The notes beneath the pieces were generated by a model. It was not told the DNA's origin. It ran no database searches and worked only from the letters and a program-made list of their open reading frames with translations. From Herbiconiux oxytropis (GTDB lineage Bacteria > Actinomycetota > Actinomycetes > Actinomycetales > Microbacteriaceae): a DNA stretch of 36,332 nt. This document shows positions 16,169-23,631 of the stretch, one piece after another. Location of the stretch: the NCBI RefSeq assembly GCF_024979315.1, contig NZ_JANLCK010000020.1, positions 1-36,332 of the forward strand, in the 5' to 3' direction. Each line of letters starts with the position of its first letter. Position 1 is the stretch's first letter. Both the position numbers and the translations under genes were made by a program.

Positions 16169-17242
16169 TCAGCGTCCGATCTTGCGCAGGCGCTGGTCGA
16201 CGGCGACCGCGCCGATGATGAGGATTCCGATGGTGAACTCCTGCCAGAGGTTGTCGAAGCCGGCCAGCGACAGGCCGCTCGAGAAGACGCCGACGATCAC
16301 GGCACCGAGGAGCGTGCCCATGATGCGGCCGCGACCGCCGAACAGGCTCGTGCCGCCGATCACGACGGCTGTGATGGAGGCGAGGTTGTAGGAGGCGCCC
16401 GCCGTGGGCGAGATGGAGCCGATGCGACCGATCAGGAGCCACGCGGTGACGCCGATGATGAGGCCGGCGACGATGTACACGGACATCAGCACGCGGTTGA
16501 CCCGGATGCCGGACAAGCGGGCGGCCTCGAGATTGTCGCCGACGGCGTAGATGTGCGTGCCCCAGGCGGTGCTGCGCAGGATGTAGGCGAAGAGCACGAA
16601 CATCAGGATCGTGAGCACCTGACCGTAGGTGAACGTCGTGCCGAAGACCTGGAAGCCTGTGCCGAGCCAGGTCAGCAGGGCCGGCACCTCGGCGTACGGA
16701 ACGCTCTCGCCGTCGGAGATGAAGATGTTCAGCGCGTAGAAGATGCTGAGGGTGCCGAGGGTGGCGATGAACGGCGGGATGTTCAGCTTCGTGACGATCA
16801 ACCCGTTGATGGCACCGCAGATCACGCCTACGAGGACACCCAGCAGCAGAGCGAACTCGACCGGGAGACCCAGGGTCACCGCGAGCTTGCCCATCACCAC
16901 CTGGGCGAGAAGCATCACGGCGGCCACGGAGAGGTCGATGCCGGCGGTCAGGATGATGAGAGTCTGGGCGATGCCGAGCAGCGCGATCACCTGCACCTGC
17001 TGAAGGATGAGGGAGAAGTTCTGCAGGGTGCCGAAGTTCGGAGAGACGATCGAGAAGACGATCAGAGCGATGACGAGCACCGCCAGGGGCCCGATCAGGG
17101 GCCTGGACAGCATCCGCCGCTCCACCCATTGCAGCGGGGAGAGACGGGCGCCGCCATCGATCTCGACGAGGCCTCTCGGCGCCTTGGGGGCGGGGAGGCT
17201 CGTGCGCTCGCCGTCGGGGAGGTCGGTCGCACTTCTGTTCAC
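16169..17242 (-). CDS. frcC: Sugar ABC transporter permease, FrcC-like
   Basis: This 357-aa permease of the ribose/xylose/fructose importer class has many hydrophobic segments from about residue 45. It carries the family motif TAGIDLSVAAVM, then NIPPFIATLGT and VIGGTSLFGGRG near the end. The GTG at 17242 leaves a five-base gap after the binding-protein gene; a GTG at 17260 is an alternative start that would overlap that gene. It presumably forms a homodimeric channel with the ATPase encoded downstream. It belongs to the eleven-gene operon that ends with the RpiR regulator. Confidence 0.87.
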   Translation of the reverse strand: MNRSATDLPDGERTSLPAPKAPRGLVEIDGGARLSPLQWVERRMLSRPLIGPLAVLVIALIVFSIVSPNFGTLQNFSLILQQVQVIALLGIAQTLIILTAGIDLSVAAVMLLAQVVMGKLAVTLGLPVEFALLLGVLVGVICGAINGLIVTKLNIPPFIATLGTLSIFYALNIFISDGESVPYAEVPALLTWLGTGFQVFGTTFTYGQVLTILMFVLFAYILRSTAWGTHIYAVGDNLEAARLSGIRVNRVLMSVYIVAGLIIGVTAWLLIGRIGSISPTAGASYNLASITAVVIGGTSLFGGRGRIMGTLLGAVIVGVFSSGLSLAGFDNLWQEFTIGILIIGAVAVDQRLRKIGR

Positions 17243-17247
17243 GGCCC

Positions 17248-18285
17248 TCAGCCCCAGCACTGCTCGAGGCCGAAGGCGGTGTCCTCCGACTCGACGCCGT
17301 CCTGCGGCTGATCGGTGACGAGCGTGACTCCCGTGTTGGTGAAGTCGAGGCCGTCGCTGTTCGCCGGCTTCGATCCGTCATCGAGGTACGCCTTGACCGC
17401 CTGCAGCGCCTGCTTCGACATCTCGAGCGGGAACTGCATCGACGTCGCCGCGATGATGCCCTCCTGCACGTTCATGACCCCGGGGCATCCGCCGTCGACC
17501 GAGACGATCGTGATCTGACCCTCGAGGCCCGCAGCCGTCACGGCCTGGTAGGCGCCGGCCGCCGTCGGCTCGTTGATCGTGTAGACGAGGTTGATGGTCG
17601 GGTCCTTCTGGAGCAGCTTCTCCATGCCCGTGCGGCCACCGGCCTCGTTGGCGTCGGTGACCTCGTGCCCGATCAGGCGCGGGTCGCTCTCATCCCACAT
17701 CTTGGTGGGGTCGCCCGTGTCGATGCCGAAGCCCTCGAGGAAGCCCTGGTTGCGGGCGACGTCGACGGGGATCTGGTCGGTGCTGAGGTCGAGGGTGGCG
17801 ATGCGGGGCTCGGTGTCGCCGAGTGCGGCCTTCGCCCACTCCCCCACCAGCTGACCGGCGAGCTGGTTGTCGGTGGCGAAGGTCCCGTCGATCCCCGATT
17901 CGGAACCGAGGGGGGAATCCATCGCGAACACGACGATGCCCGCAGCCTGCGCCTTCTTGACGGCCGGGATGATGCCGTCACCGGCCGGGGTGACGAGGAT
18001 CGCCTTCGCCCCTTGGGCCGTGAAGTTCTCGATGGCCTTGATCTGGGAGTCGACGTCGCTCTGCCCGTCGCCGGAGGCGACCTGCAGGTTGAAGCCGAGG
18101 TTCTTCGCCTCGTCCTCGGCGCCTTCCGTCATCTTGACGTAGAAGGGGTTGTCCTGCGTCTTGATGACGAGACCGACAAGGGGTTCGCCGTTCGATGATG
18201 CCTGGGTGCCACAGCCGCTGAGGCCGAGGAGCACCATTGCTCCTGCGGCGGTCGCAGCCACGATGCTGCGAGTTCGTGCGTGCAT
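17248..18285 (-). CDS. frcB: Sugar-binding lipoprotein of ABC importer, FrcB-like
   Basis: This 345-aa periplasmic-binding-protein-type lipoprotein has a signal peptide with lipobox LSGC (Cys25). VIKTQDNPFYVKMTEGA follows, then AKAILVTPAGDG and VSVDGGCPGV, all in the style of FrcB from the fructose/mannose/ribose importer. It would capture the island substrate outside the membrane and deliver it to the permease. AGAGGA lies just before ATG 18285. It is the first gene of the long operon and is transcribed from the promoter at 18326-18353, which carries an operator-like palindrome in its spacer. The family suggests a monosaccharide or polyol, and specificity cannot be read from sequence. Confidence 0.88.
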   Translation of the reverse strand: MHARTRSIVAATAAGAMVLLGLSGCGTQASSNGEPLVGLVIKTQDNPFYVKMTEGAEDEAKNLGFNLQVASGDGQSDVDSQIKAIENFTAQGAKAILVTPAGDGIIPAVKKAQAAGIVVFAMDSPLGSESGIDGTFATDNQLAGQLVGEWAKAALGDTEPRIATLDLSTDQIPVDVARNQGFLEGFGIDTGDPTKMWDESDPRLIGHEVTDANEAGGRTGMEKLLQKDPTINLVYTINEPTAAGAYQAVTAAGLEGQITIVSVDGGCPGVMNVQEGIIAATSMQFPLEMSKQALQAVKAYLDDGSKPANSDGLDFTNTGVTLVTDQPQDGVESEDTAFGLEQCWG

Positions 18286-18302
18286 GATTTCCTCTCGGGG
18301 AT

Positions 18303-18353
18303 GGAAAATGATTACCGGTGAGATCACCATAGAGGAAATTTCTTCTTTTTCAA
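18303..18353 (-). promoter_or_regulatory. Promoter and operator of the importer operon
   Basis: On the minus strand, -35 TTGAAA (18353-18348) and -10 TATGGT (18331-18326) are 16 bases apart. GAGGAAATTTCTTC (18332-18345 on the plus strand), a palindrome with one mismatched pair, fills the spacer. A looser dyad GGAAAATGATTACC (18303-18316) lies just downstream of the expected start. The layout, operator between -35 and -10, is the same as at 454-482, so repression by the RpiR protein is likely. Confidence 0.6.
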
Positions 18354-18476
18354 GACCTGGATAGGGTTTTTTCCGATCCCTCCGTCTCCTGTGCGGAAGT
18401 GGATGGCCTCTGGCAGGCGCGTGAGCCGCGGCCTGCGCGGAGAGGGTCCTGCCCGCGATCGAGCGGGAGGCCCCTG

Positions 18477-18614
18477 ATGAGCGGCCGCAGGATGCGCGCG
18501 GCACTCCAGCGCCTGCCGCCGGTCGGCACCGACTCGTCAGGGCCGCCCGGAGCGGGCCTCCTGGCCTCGGGAGTTCTCGGCGCGAACATCCGCGCCATCC
18601 AAGCCGCTCTCTGA
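18477..18614 (+). CDS. Small protein of unknown function, 45 aa (right, 5'-altered copy)
   Basis: The last 39 codons match the small gene at 187-366. The first residues, MSGRRM, are different, so the original N-terminus was replaced at the island border. A strong GGGAGG (18465-18470) lies six bases before ATG 18477, better than the site at the left copy, so expression is possible. A short stem, CCCGC (18452-18456) with GCGGG (18463-18467), could partly mask that site. A Leu to Pro change is the only residue difference in the shared part. Function is unknown. Confidence 0.4.
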   Translation: MSGRRMRAALQRLPPVGTDSSGPPGAGLLASGVLGANIRAIQAAL

Positions 18615-18660
18615 CACCCGCCTCGGGACGAGGTCAGTCGCCGCCGCCACCGCCTCCACC
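18494..18660. repeat. Right direct repeat of the island (167 bp)
   Basis: This is the partner of 246-410. The coding part differs at four of 121 positions and the intergenic hairpin has different sequence but the same pairing. The repeat ends inside the Gly/Asp codons of the intact Gly-rich gene. Confidence 0.85.
18621..18633. terminator. Short bidirectional hairpin between convergent gene ends (right copy)
   Basis: CCTCG (18621-18625) pairs with CGAGG (18629-18633) around GGA, between the small gene stop and the Gly-rich gene stop. It replaces the CCGTC/GACGG stem of the left repeat at the same position. Confidence 0.5.
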
Positions 18661-18966
18661 GTCGCCGCCACCGGACGAGCCACCGCCGTCGGACGAGCCA
18701 CCGCCGTCGAAGCCGCCACCGTCAGAGCCGCCCCCGTCGAAACCGCCGCCATTGCCACCATCATCGTTACCGCCGCCGCCGTTGCCGTCGTGGTCGTGGC
18801 GGCTGCCGCCAGTCGAGTCCCCGCTGACGAACACGGCCGCCGATCCGCCGTCAGCAGCATCCCGGCCACTCGAACCGCGCCCGCGCCCGCGCATCGAGAG
18901 CGCCACCAGGATCACCACCACGATGACGGCCACCACCACGAGCACCACGATCAGCCACGACTCCAC
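18634..18966 (-). CDS. Small membrane-anchored Gly/Asp-rich protein
   Basis: This 110-aa protein has one strong N-terminal membrane segment (about residues 4-24, Val/Leu/Ile-rich). An Arg/Gly-rich stretch RGRGRG follows, and then a low-complexity tail of Gly with Ser, Asp and some Asn. Short predicted membrane anchors with disordered Gly-rich tails are common in actinobacterial envelopes, but no function is known to me. The 3' end of this gene is what is duplicated in the left repeat, so the recombination point lies in it. The gene is convergent with the small 45-aa gene and separated from it only by the hairpin. Confidence 0.7.
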   Translation of the reverse strand: MESWLIVVLVVVAVIVVVILVALSMRGRGRGSSGRDAADGGSAAVFVSGDSTGGSRHDHDGNGGGGNDDGGNGGGFDGGGSDGGGFDGGGSSDGGGSSGGGDGGGGGGGD

Positions 18967-19091
18967 GGTCGCCTCCCTCCGGGCACCGGTCCACCCCGCG
19001 CCTCCCCCTCAGCGAACCGCACTCCGGGCGCCGCGACAAGTGCGGCGTGGGGTCGGCGCGATGCCGGACGGCCCACGAGGTCGAAGGGCGA

Positions 19092-19757
19092 TCAGCGCCG
19101 GTTCTGCTCCAGCCAGGCGGCGAAAGGATCGGTCGACGCCCCTGGGCCGTCATCCATGTCGACCAGGTCGCCGACGATCTCGCATGCCCGCTCCGGGATC
19201 GACACCTCGAACGTGTGGCGGACAAAGGCCTGGAACGAACGGGGCGGCGTGAACCGTCTCACGTCCGGATCCTCATCGTCGCCGTTCCGCTCGGCTGCTG
19301 ACGCCTCCGCGGGTGTCAATTCATAGTTCTCAGGCCAGCACAGTTCCTCGTAACCGATCGCCATCAGCCGAAGGAGATCCACGGGGTTCTCGACCAGGAT
19401 CCCGATCGCCGTCGAACCCGAACCCGATCCGAGATGAACGATCCTCTGCACCCCGCCGGGATCGAGCCACAACGCGGCGTGCGAGCCGTCGCCGCCGGTG
19501 CGCACGACGACCGCGATCTCGTCATCGACGTCCTCGTTGCCCAGCCAGAACTTCATGAAGTCCGGCTCGGCCGGATGAAACCCGACCTCGCTCGACGCGT
19601 CGTCGGAGACCCGGTGCACGCCCGCGAGCGGTCCACCGTGGAGCTCGGCGACATGGCCCTGCGCTTGCAGCCAGTCGAAGGTCGTGACCCACTCGGGCGG
19701 CAGGACGAGCCTCGCAGGAAGAGAGTCTCGAACCGCGGTGGTGAACGCAGAGGTCAT
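19092..19757 (-). CDS. Uncharacterised protein, SMI1/KNR4-like
   Basis: This 221-aa soluble protein has no signal peptide or membrane segment. It contains PEWVTTFDWLQAQGH near the start, then acidic stretches, and the segments IVHLGSGSGS and VDLLRLMAIGYEELC. That arrangement recalls SMI1/KNR4-superfamily proteins, which in bacteria often act as immunity or partner proteins, but the match is by eye and weak. No toxin gene is adjacent. The start ATG 19757 is supported by family-like length; no strong ribosome binding site is seen. Function is unknown. Confidence 0.65.
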   Translation of the reverse strand: MTSAFTTAVRDSLPARLVLPPEWVTTFDWLQAQGHVAELHGGPLAGVHRVSDDASSEVGFHPAEPDFMKFWLGNEDVDDEIAVVVRTGGDGSHAALWLDPGGVQRIVHLGSGSGSTAIGILVENPVDLLRLMAIGYEELCWPENYELTPAEASAAERNGDDEDPDVRRFTPPRSFQAFVRHTFEVSIPERACEIVGDLVDMDDGPGASTDPFAAWLEQNRR

Positions 19758-19806
19758 ACGGCCCAGATTACGTTCCGAAGCCTGGGGCGTGCTGCCTCAG
19801 GCCGGC

Positions 19807-19971
19807 TCAGGCGAGCGCGATCGACAGGCGGGTGATCGCGCTCGAGGTGGTGCCGTCGTCGATGACGGTGGCGCCAGGGGCGAACAGCGCGAGGAGCGCG
19901 TCGCCGTCGTGGGCGTTGGTGGCCGCGACGAAGCGCTGCACGGGCGTCGTGGTGGGCCTAGTCGGGAACAT
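19807..19971 (-). pseudogene. NTF2/SnoaL-like protein with internal deletion (54 aa)
   Basis: The frame from ATG 19971 to TGA 19807 encodes 54 residues. PVQRFVAATNAHDGDALLAL and FAPGATVIDD are the typical first helix and strand of an NTF2-like protein of about 120-140 residues. After TTSS the protein jumps straight to ITRLSIALA, which looks like the last strand of the same fold. The middle, about 70 or more residues, is missing without a frame break. I infer an in-frame deletion that leaves a non-functional remnant. It lies 33 bases after the alpha/beta hydrolase gene, in the same direction. Confidence 0.5.
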
Positions 19972-20004
19972 CCGGCCAGGCGAAGTCGAGGCCCGAGCGG
20001 AGCC

Positions 20005-20712
20005 TCAACGCGCGGTGGCCCGGACCGCGTCGAGGATGAGGTCGGCGACGGCGTCGGGCTCCGACACCGTCACGGCGTGCGAGGCGTCGATCTCGACGGC
20101 GTGCGCGGAGGCGCGCTCGGCCATGAAGCGCTGCGACTCGGCGGGCACGGCGAGGTCCTGACGCGTGATGAGGGTCCACGAGGGGATGGCCTTCCACCCG
20201 GCCCGGCTCGCGGCATCCTCGAGTGCTGCGGCGGCGATCGGACGCTGGGTGGCTGCCATCAGGGATGCCTCGGCCTCCGGAACGTCGGCGGCGAAGACCT
20301 CGCGGAACTTCTCCTGCACGATGTAGAGGTCGTCACCGCTCTGGCCGCCCACGGCGCAGGGAACGGGAGTGAGCGCCGGGCCGAGCTCGCCGCCCGGGAA
20401 CCTGCCGGCGAGCTCACCCGTGCTCTCCCCCGGCTCCAGGATGAAGCTCGCGACGAACACGAGAGCTCGCACGTCGGCGGCACCCTCGGTGGCCTCGCTC
20501 GCCACAGAGCCGCCGTAGGAGTGACCGGCGACCACGACGGGGCCGTCGATGCCGTCGATGACGGAGCGCAGGTACTCGGCATCCGGGGCGAGGCCGCGGA
20601 GCGGGTTGGCGATCGCGAGCACCGGCAACCTCTCGCTCTGCAGTCGGCGCGCGACGCCGTTCCAGCTGGCGGACTCGGCGAAGGCACCGTGCACGAGCAC
20701 GACGGTGGGGCG
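20005..20712 (-). CDS. Alpha/beta hydrolase, probably 5'-truncated
   Basis: The frame shows a complete alpha/beta-hydrolase fold of the small esterase type from its first strand onward: TVVLVHGAF (oxyanion region), nucleophile elbow GHSYGG, a late Asp region and the catalytic His in DASHAVTVSEP. Family members usually begin about five to ten residues before TVVLVHG. Here the sequence at that point turns into the end of a GntR-family gene on the other strand, and no ATG, GTG or TTG is in frame before the first strand. GTG at 20700, inside that strand, is the only nearby start. The gene may be inactive or poorly expressed. The substrate is unknown. Confidence 0.65.
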   Translation of the reverse strand, partial: RPTVVLVHGAFAESASWNGVARRLQSERLPVLAIANPLRGLAPDAEYLRSVIDGIDGPVVVAGHSYGGSVASEATEGAADVRALVFVASFILEPGESTGELAGRFPGGELGPALTPVPCAVGGQSGDDLYIVQEKFREVFAADVPEAEASLMAATQRPIAAAALEDAASRAGWKAIPSWTLITRQDLAVPAESQRFMAERASAHAVEIDASHAVTVSEPDAVADLILDAVRATAR

Positions 20713-21171
20713 GTGACGCAGCCCGGCAAGTCGACGGTCGTCAGCCTGATCAACGATCAGAAGGTGCGCGACGCCCGGGACGTCGTCGCCGCCATGCACC
20801 GGCTGGCCGTCCTCGAATCCGTCGGTTCCCTGACGGAGGAGGATCTCGACCGCATGCGCTCCGCGAACCGTGACTTCGCCGCCGCCATCGACGCCGGTGA
20901 CGTCGACGCGGCGCTCGACGCCGACGACGCCCTGCACGCCGTGCCCGTGACGGCTCTCGGCAACCAGGCGGTCGCCGCCGTGCTCAACCAATTCGGCCCC
21001 GTGGTCCGTCGCGCCGAGCGCTTGCGCTTCACCTCGAGTGGCGAGGCCTCGGTCACGGCCCACGACGGCCTCATCGCCCTCTGTGCAGCGGGCGACGCGG
21101 AGGCGGCAGCGGCGGTCGCCTTCGAGACCTGGCACAGCCTCCCGCTGCAGCCGGAGCGTCCAGAGGTCTAG
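20713..21171 (+). pseudogene. GntR/FCD-family regulator lacking its DNA-binding domain
   Basis: The frame encodes about 152 residues starting VTQPGKSTVVSLINDQKV, which is the wing of a GntR winged helix and the linker. A helical FCD-type effector domain follows (VRDARDVVAAMHRLAV, then RAERLRF). The preceding 60 or so residues of the winged helix are missing, cut at about 20712/20713 where the alpha/beta hydrolase gene begins on the opposite strand. GTG 20713 could start translation of the effector domain alone, but it could not bind DNA. I treat it as a pseudogene made by the same deletion that removed the hydrolase start. Confidence 0.65.
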
Positions 21172-21196
21172 AGTCGGCTTGCCGGAGGGAGGCGCC

Positions 21197-21679
21197 GTGA
21201 GCGAGACGCACGAGGATGCCCCGCAGAAGCGGTCGCCGAACGCGGCAGAGCTGGCCGTCTGGCGCACCTACATCGAGACGGCCGAGGAGGTGCGGCGCAC
21301 CCTCGCGTCGGCGTTCCAGGAGACCTCGGGGATCTCGCCCGGCGACTACTCGGTGATGCTCGCCCTGAGCGAGGCGCCCGGGAGGACCCTCCGTTCCTCC
21401 GACGTGGCGACGGTGATGGGCTGGGAGCGCAGCCGTCTCTCGCATCACATCCGGCGCATGGAGGAGCGCGGGCTGGTGCTGCGCGGGCCCGTCGGCGGCG
21501 ACGCGCGGGGAGCCGCCGTCAGCCTCACGGAGGTGGGCGCGCGCACCTTCCGCAGCTCCTCGGCCGCCCACCTCCGCCTCGTGCGCGAGGTCTTCGTCGA
21601 CGCCTTCACCCCGGAGCAGCTCGCCACCCTCCACGCCCTGACCACCGCCCTGCGCACCCACCTCGACACCGACGACTGA
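21197..21679 (+). CDS. MarR-family transcriptional regulator
   Basis: This 160-aa winged-helix regulator of the MarR family has the core LRSSDVATVMGWERSRLSHHIRRMEERGLV (helix-turn-helix) at about residues 70-100, followed by the wing around GGDARGAAVSLTE. Long helices at both ends would form the dimer interface. GGAGGGAGG lies four bases before GTG 21197. It lies 25 bases after the GntR remnant and 34 bases before the BLUF gene, all in one direction. Its targets are unknown; regulation of the adjacent hydrolase or of the BLUF gene is possible but not shown. Confidence 0.85.
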   Translation: MSETHEDAPQKRSPNAAELAVWRTYIETAEEVRRTLASAFQETSGISPGDYSVMLALSEAPGRTLRSSDVATVMGWERSRLSHHIRRMEERGLVLRGPVGGDARGAAVSLTEVGARTFRSSSAAHLRLVREVFVDAFTPEQLATLHALTTALRTHLDTDD

Positions 21680-21713
21680 GGCCCGGCGCGGGAAACACGC
21701 CTAGGGTCGTCTC

Positions 21714-22154
21714 ATGGACCCGCAGCGTTACCCCGTGATCTCCGTCGTCTACTCCAGCACCGCCACCTCGCCGTTCAGCGACGCCGATCTCGCCGCCCTG
21801 CTCACCGTGAGCCGCCGGAACAACGCCCGGAGCGGTGTCACGGGCATGCTGCTGTATCGCGACGGGCGCTTCCTCCAGCTCCTCGAGGGCCCGTTCCGCC
21901 CCGTGCACGACCTGATGGAGCGCATCGCCGACGACACCGGTCACCGCGACGTGCGCGTGCTCATCGACGAGATCGTCGACTCCCGGCAGTTCCCCGACTG
22001 GACGATGGGGTTCCAGCCGGTGGCGGTCGCCGAGGAGGCCTCGATCCCCGGCTACCGGAAGACCTTCGACGACCTCGACGACGACGCCCACGACGTCAGC
22101 TCCACGACCCCGGCCGTGCGCGCCCTCATCCGCTGGTTCCAGTCGGCCCCCTGA
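21714..22154 (+). CDS. Stand-alone BLUF-domain blue-light photoreceptor
   Basis: This 146-aa protein of the BLUF (FAD-using blue-light sensor) family has Tyr13 (VVYSS), Asn37, Gln55 (RFLQLLEG), Trp96 and Met98, with the same spacing as Tyr21, Asn45, Gln63, Trp104 and Met106 of AppA. The photocycle residues are therefore all present. About 45 residues follow the core and could contact a partner, but no output domain is fused. Short BLUF proteins usually act through protein-protein contacts. The gene lies 34 bases after the MarR gene and is convergent with the aldehyde dehydrogenase gene. Whether the MarR protein is a partner is unknown. Confidence 0.9.
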   Translation: MDPQRYPVISVVYSSTATSPFSDADLAALLTVSRRNNARSGVTGMLLYRDGRFLQLLEGPFRPVHDLMERIADDTGHRDVRVLIDEIVDSRQFPDWTMGFQPVAVAEEASIPGYRKTFDDLDDDAHDVSSTTPAVRALIRWFQSAP

Positions 22155-22165
22155 GCACTCGGCTC

Positions 22166-23608
22166 TCAGGCGGTCAGCGCGATGTACTTCTCCTCGAGGA
22201 ACTCGAGGATGCCGTCGCTCGATCCCTCGCGGCCGAGACCACTCTGCTTGACGCCGCCGAAGGGAGCCGCCGGGTCGCTCACGACCCCGCGGTTGATCGC
22301 GATCATGCCCGCCTCGAGCCGACCCGCCACGGCGATCGCCGAGCGCTCCTCACCGAAGACGTAGGCCATGAGCCCGAACACGGTGTCGTTGGCCATGCGG
22401 ATGGCCTCGTCGACGTCGTCGTAGACCACCACGGCCGTGACCGGCCCGAAGATCTCGGTGGCGTTGACGGCGGATCCGTGCCGCACGTTCGTGAGGAGCG
22501 TCGCGTCGTAGAAGGCACCCTCCGGCGAGCTCTCACCGCCGGTCACGACGACCGCGCCCTCGTCGACCGCCGACCGCACGAGGGCGGCCACCTTGTCGCG
22601 CTCCTTCACCGACACGAGGGCCCCCAGCTGGTTCGAGCGATCGAGCCCGGGGCCCACTCGCACCGCCGCGAGCTCCTCCGCCATGCGCGCCACGAAGGCG
22701 TCGTGCACAGACGAGTGCACGTAGAAGCGGTTGGCGGCGGTGCACGCCGATCCGCCATTGCGCATCTTCGCGAGCAGCGACTCCCGCACGCTCAGCTCGA
22801 GGTCGGCGCCGGGCAGCACGATGACCGGCGCGTTGCCGCCCAGCTCCATCGAGGTGCTCACCACGGTGTCGGCGGAGGCGTGCAGCAGCTCCCGGCCGAC
22901 CTCGGTCGATCCCGTGAACGAGAGCTTGCGCACCGCCGGATGCGCCAGCATGTCGGCCACGATCGGCCCGGTCGGCACGGGGGTCACGAGGCCCACGACA
23001 CCGCTCGGGAAGCCGACCCTGTGCAGCACGTCGACCACGTACGCGGCGGTGAGCGGCGTCTCCCGGGCCGGCTTCAGGATGACGGTGCACCCCGCGGCGA
23101 GCGCCGGCGCGAGCTTGCGCGTGGCCATCGCGGCCGGGAAGTTCCAGGGCGTGATGAGCAGTGACACCCCGATGGGCTGCCGGTCGACCACGATCCGCTT
23201 GTCGCCTCCCGGCGAGAGCCGGTACTCACCCGGGATGCGGACGGCCTCCTCGGCGAACCAGCGGAAGAACTCCTTCGCGTAGTTCGCCTCCCCGATCGCA
23301 TCCGCGTACGACTTGCCGTTCTCCCGGATCATGATCTCGGCGAACAGCTCGACCTCGTCGGTGAGCACCTCGTAGGCCGCACGCAGCAGTTCGCTGCGGT
23401 GCCGGGGCGACGTGGCCGCCCAGCTCGCCTGGGCGGCGGAGGCCGACTCGACGGCGTGCAGGCAGTCCTCGCGGGTCGCGATCGCGAAGTCGGCGATGGT
23501 GGAGCCGTCGGAGGGATCGATCACCGGGAACGTGCGCCCGTCGGAGCCCGGTCGCCAGGCGCCGTCGAGGAACAGCTCCGCCCGGAGCGGGAGGGTGGTG
23601 GTGGTCAT
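22166..23608 (-). CDS. NAD(P)-dependent aldehyde dehydrogenase, succinate-semialdehyde dehydrogenase-like
   Basis: This 480-aa aldehyde dehydrogenase has Asn156 (TPWNFP), the cofactor motif FTGSTEVG, Glu255 (MELGGNAP) and catalytic Cys289 (GSACTAANR). The features are closest to the GabD branch, so a small semialdehyde such as succinate or malonate semialdehyde is a likely substrate. AAGGA lies seven bases before ATG 23608. It is the last gene of the seven-gene operon from 29322. It follows the iron-type alcohol dehydrogenase by 23 bases, which suggests the pair turns an alcohol into an acid through the aldehyde. Confidence 0.88.
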   Translation of the reverse strand: MTTTTLPLRAELFLDGAWRPGSDGRTFPVIDPSDGSTIADFAIATREDCLHAVESASAAQASWAATSPRHRSELLRAAYEVLTDEVELFAEIMIRENGKSYADAIGEANYAKEFFRWFAEEAVRIPGEYRLSPGGDKRIVVDRQPIGVSLLITPWNFPAAMATRKLAPALAAGCTVILKPARETPLTAAYVVDVLHRVGFPSGVVGLVTPVPTGPIVADMLAHPAVRKLSFTGSTEVGRELLHASADTVVSTSMELGGNAPVIVLPGADLELSVRESLLAKMRNGGSACTAANRFYVHSSVHDAFVARMAEELAAVRVGPGLDRSNQLGALVSVKERDKVAALVRSAVDEGAVVVTGGESSPEGAFYDATLLTNVRHGSAVNATEIFGPVTAVVVYDDVDEAIRMANDTVFGLMAYVFGEERSAIAVAGRLEAGMIAINRGVVSDPAAPFGGVKQSGLGREGSSDGILEFLEEKYIALTA

Positions 23609-23631
23609 GCGGGAGTCCTTCCCGGCCGCGG

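Noticed and set aside
18634-18800. GCC/GTC-rich tandem stretch as a CRISPR or satellite repeat
   Set aside because: It is the codon pattern of the Gly/Asp/Ser tail of a membrane protein; no regular spacer-repeat units exist.
19684-21171. A single long plus-strand frame covering the whole stretch
   Set aside because: Only its last third (from 20713) resembles a known family; the rest is the antisense of the hydrolase gene.
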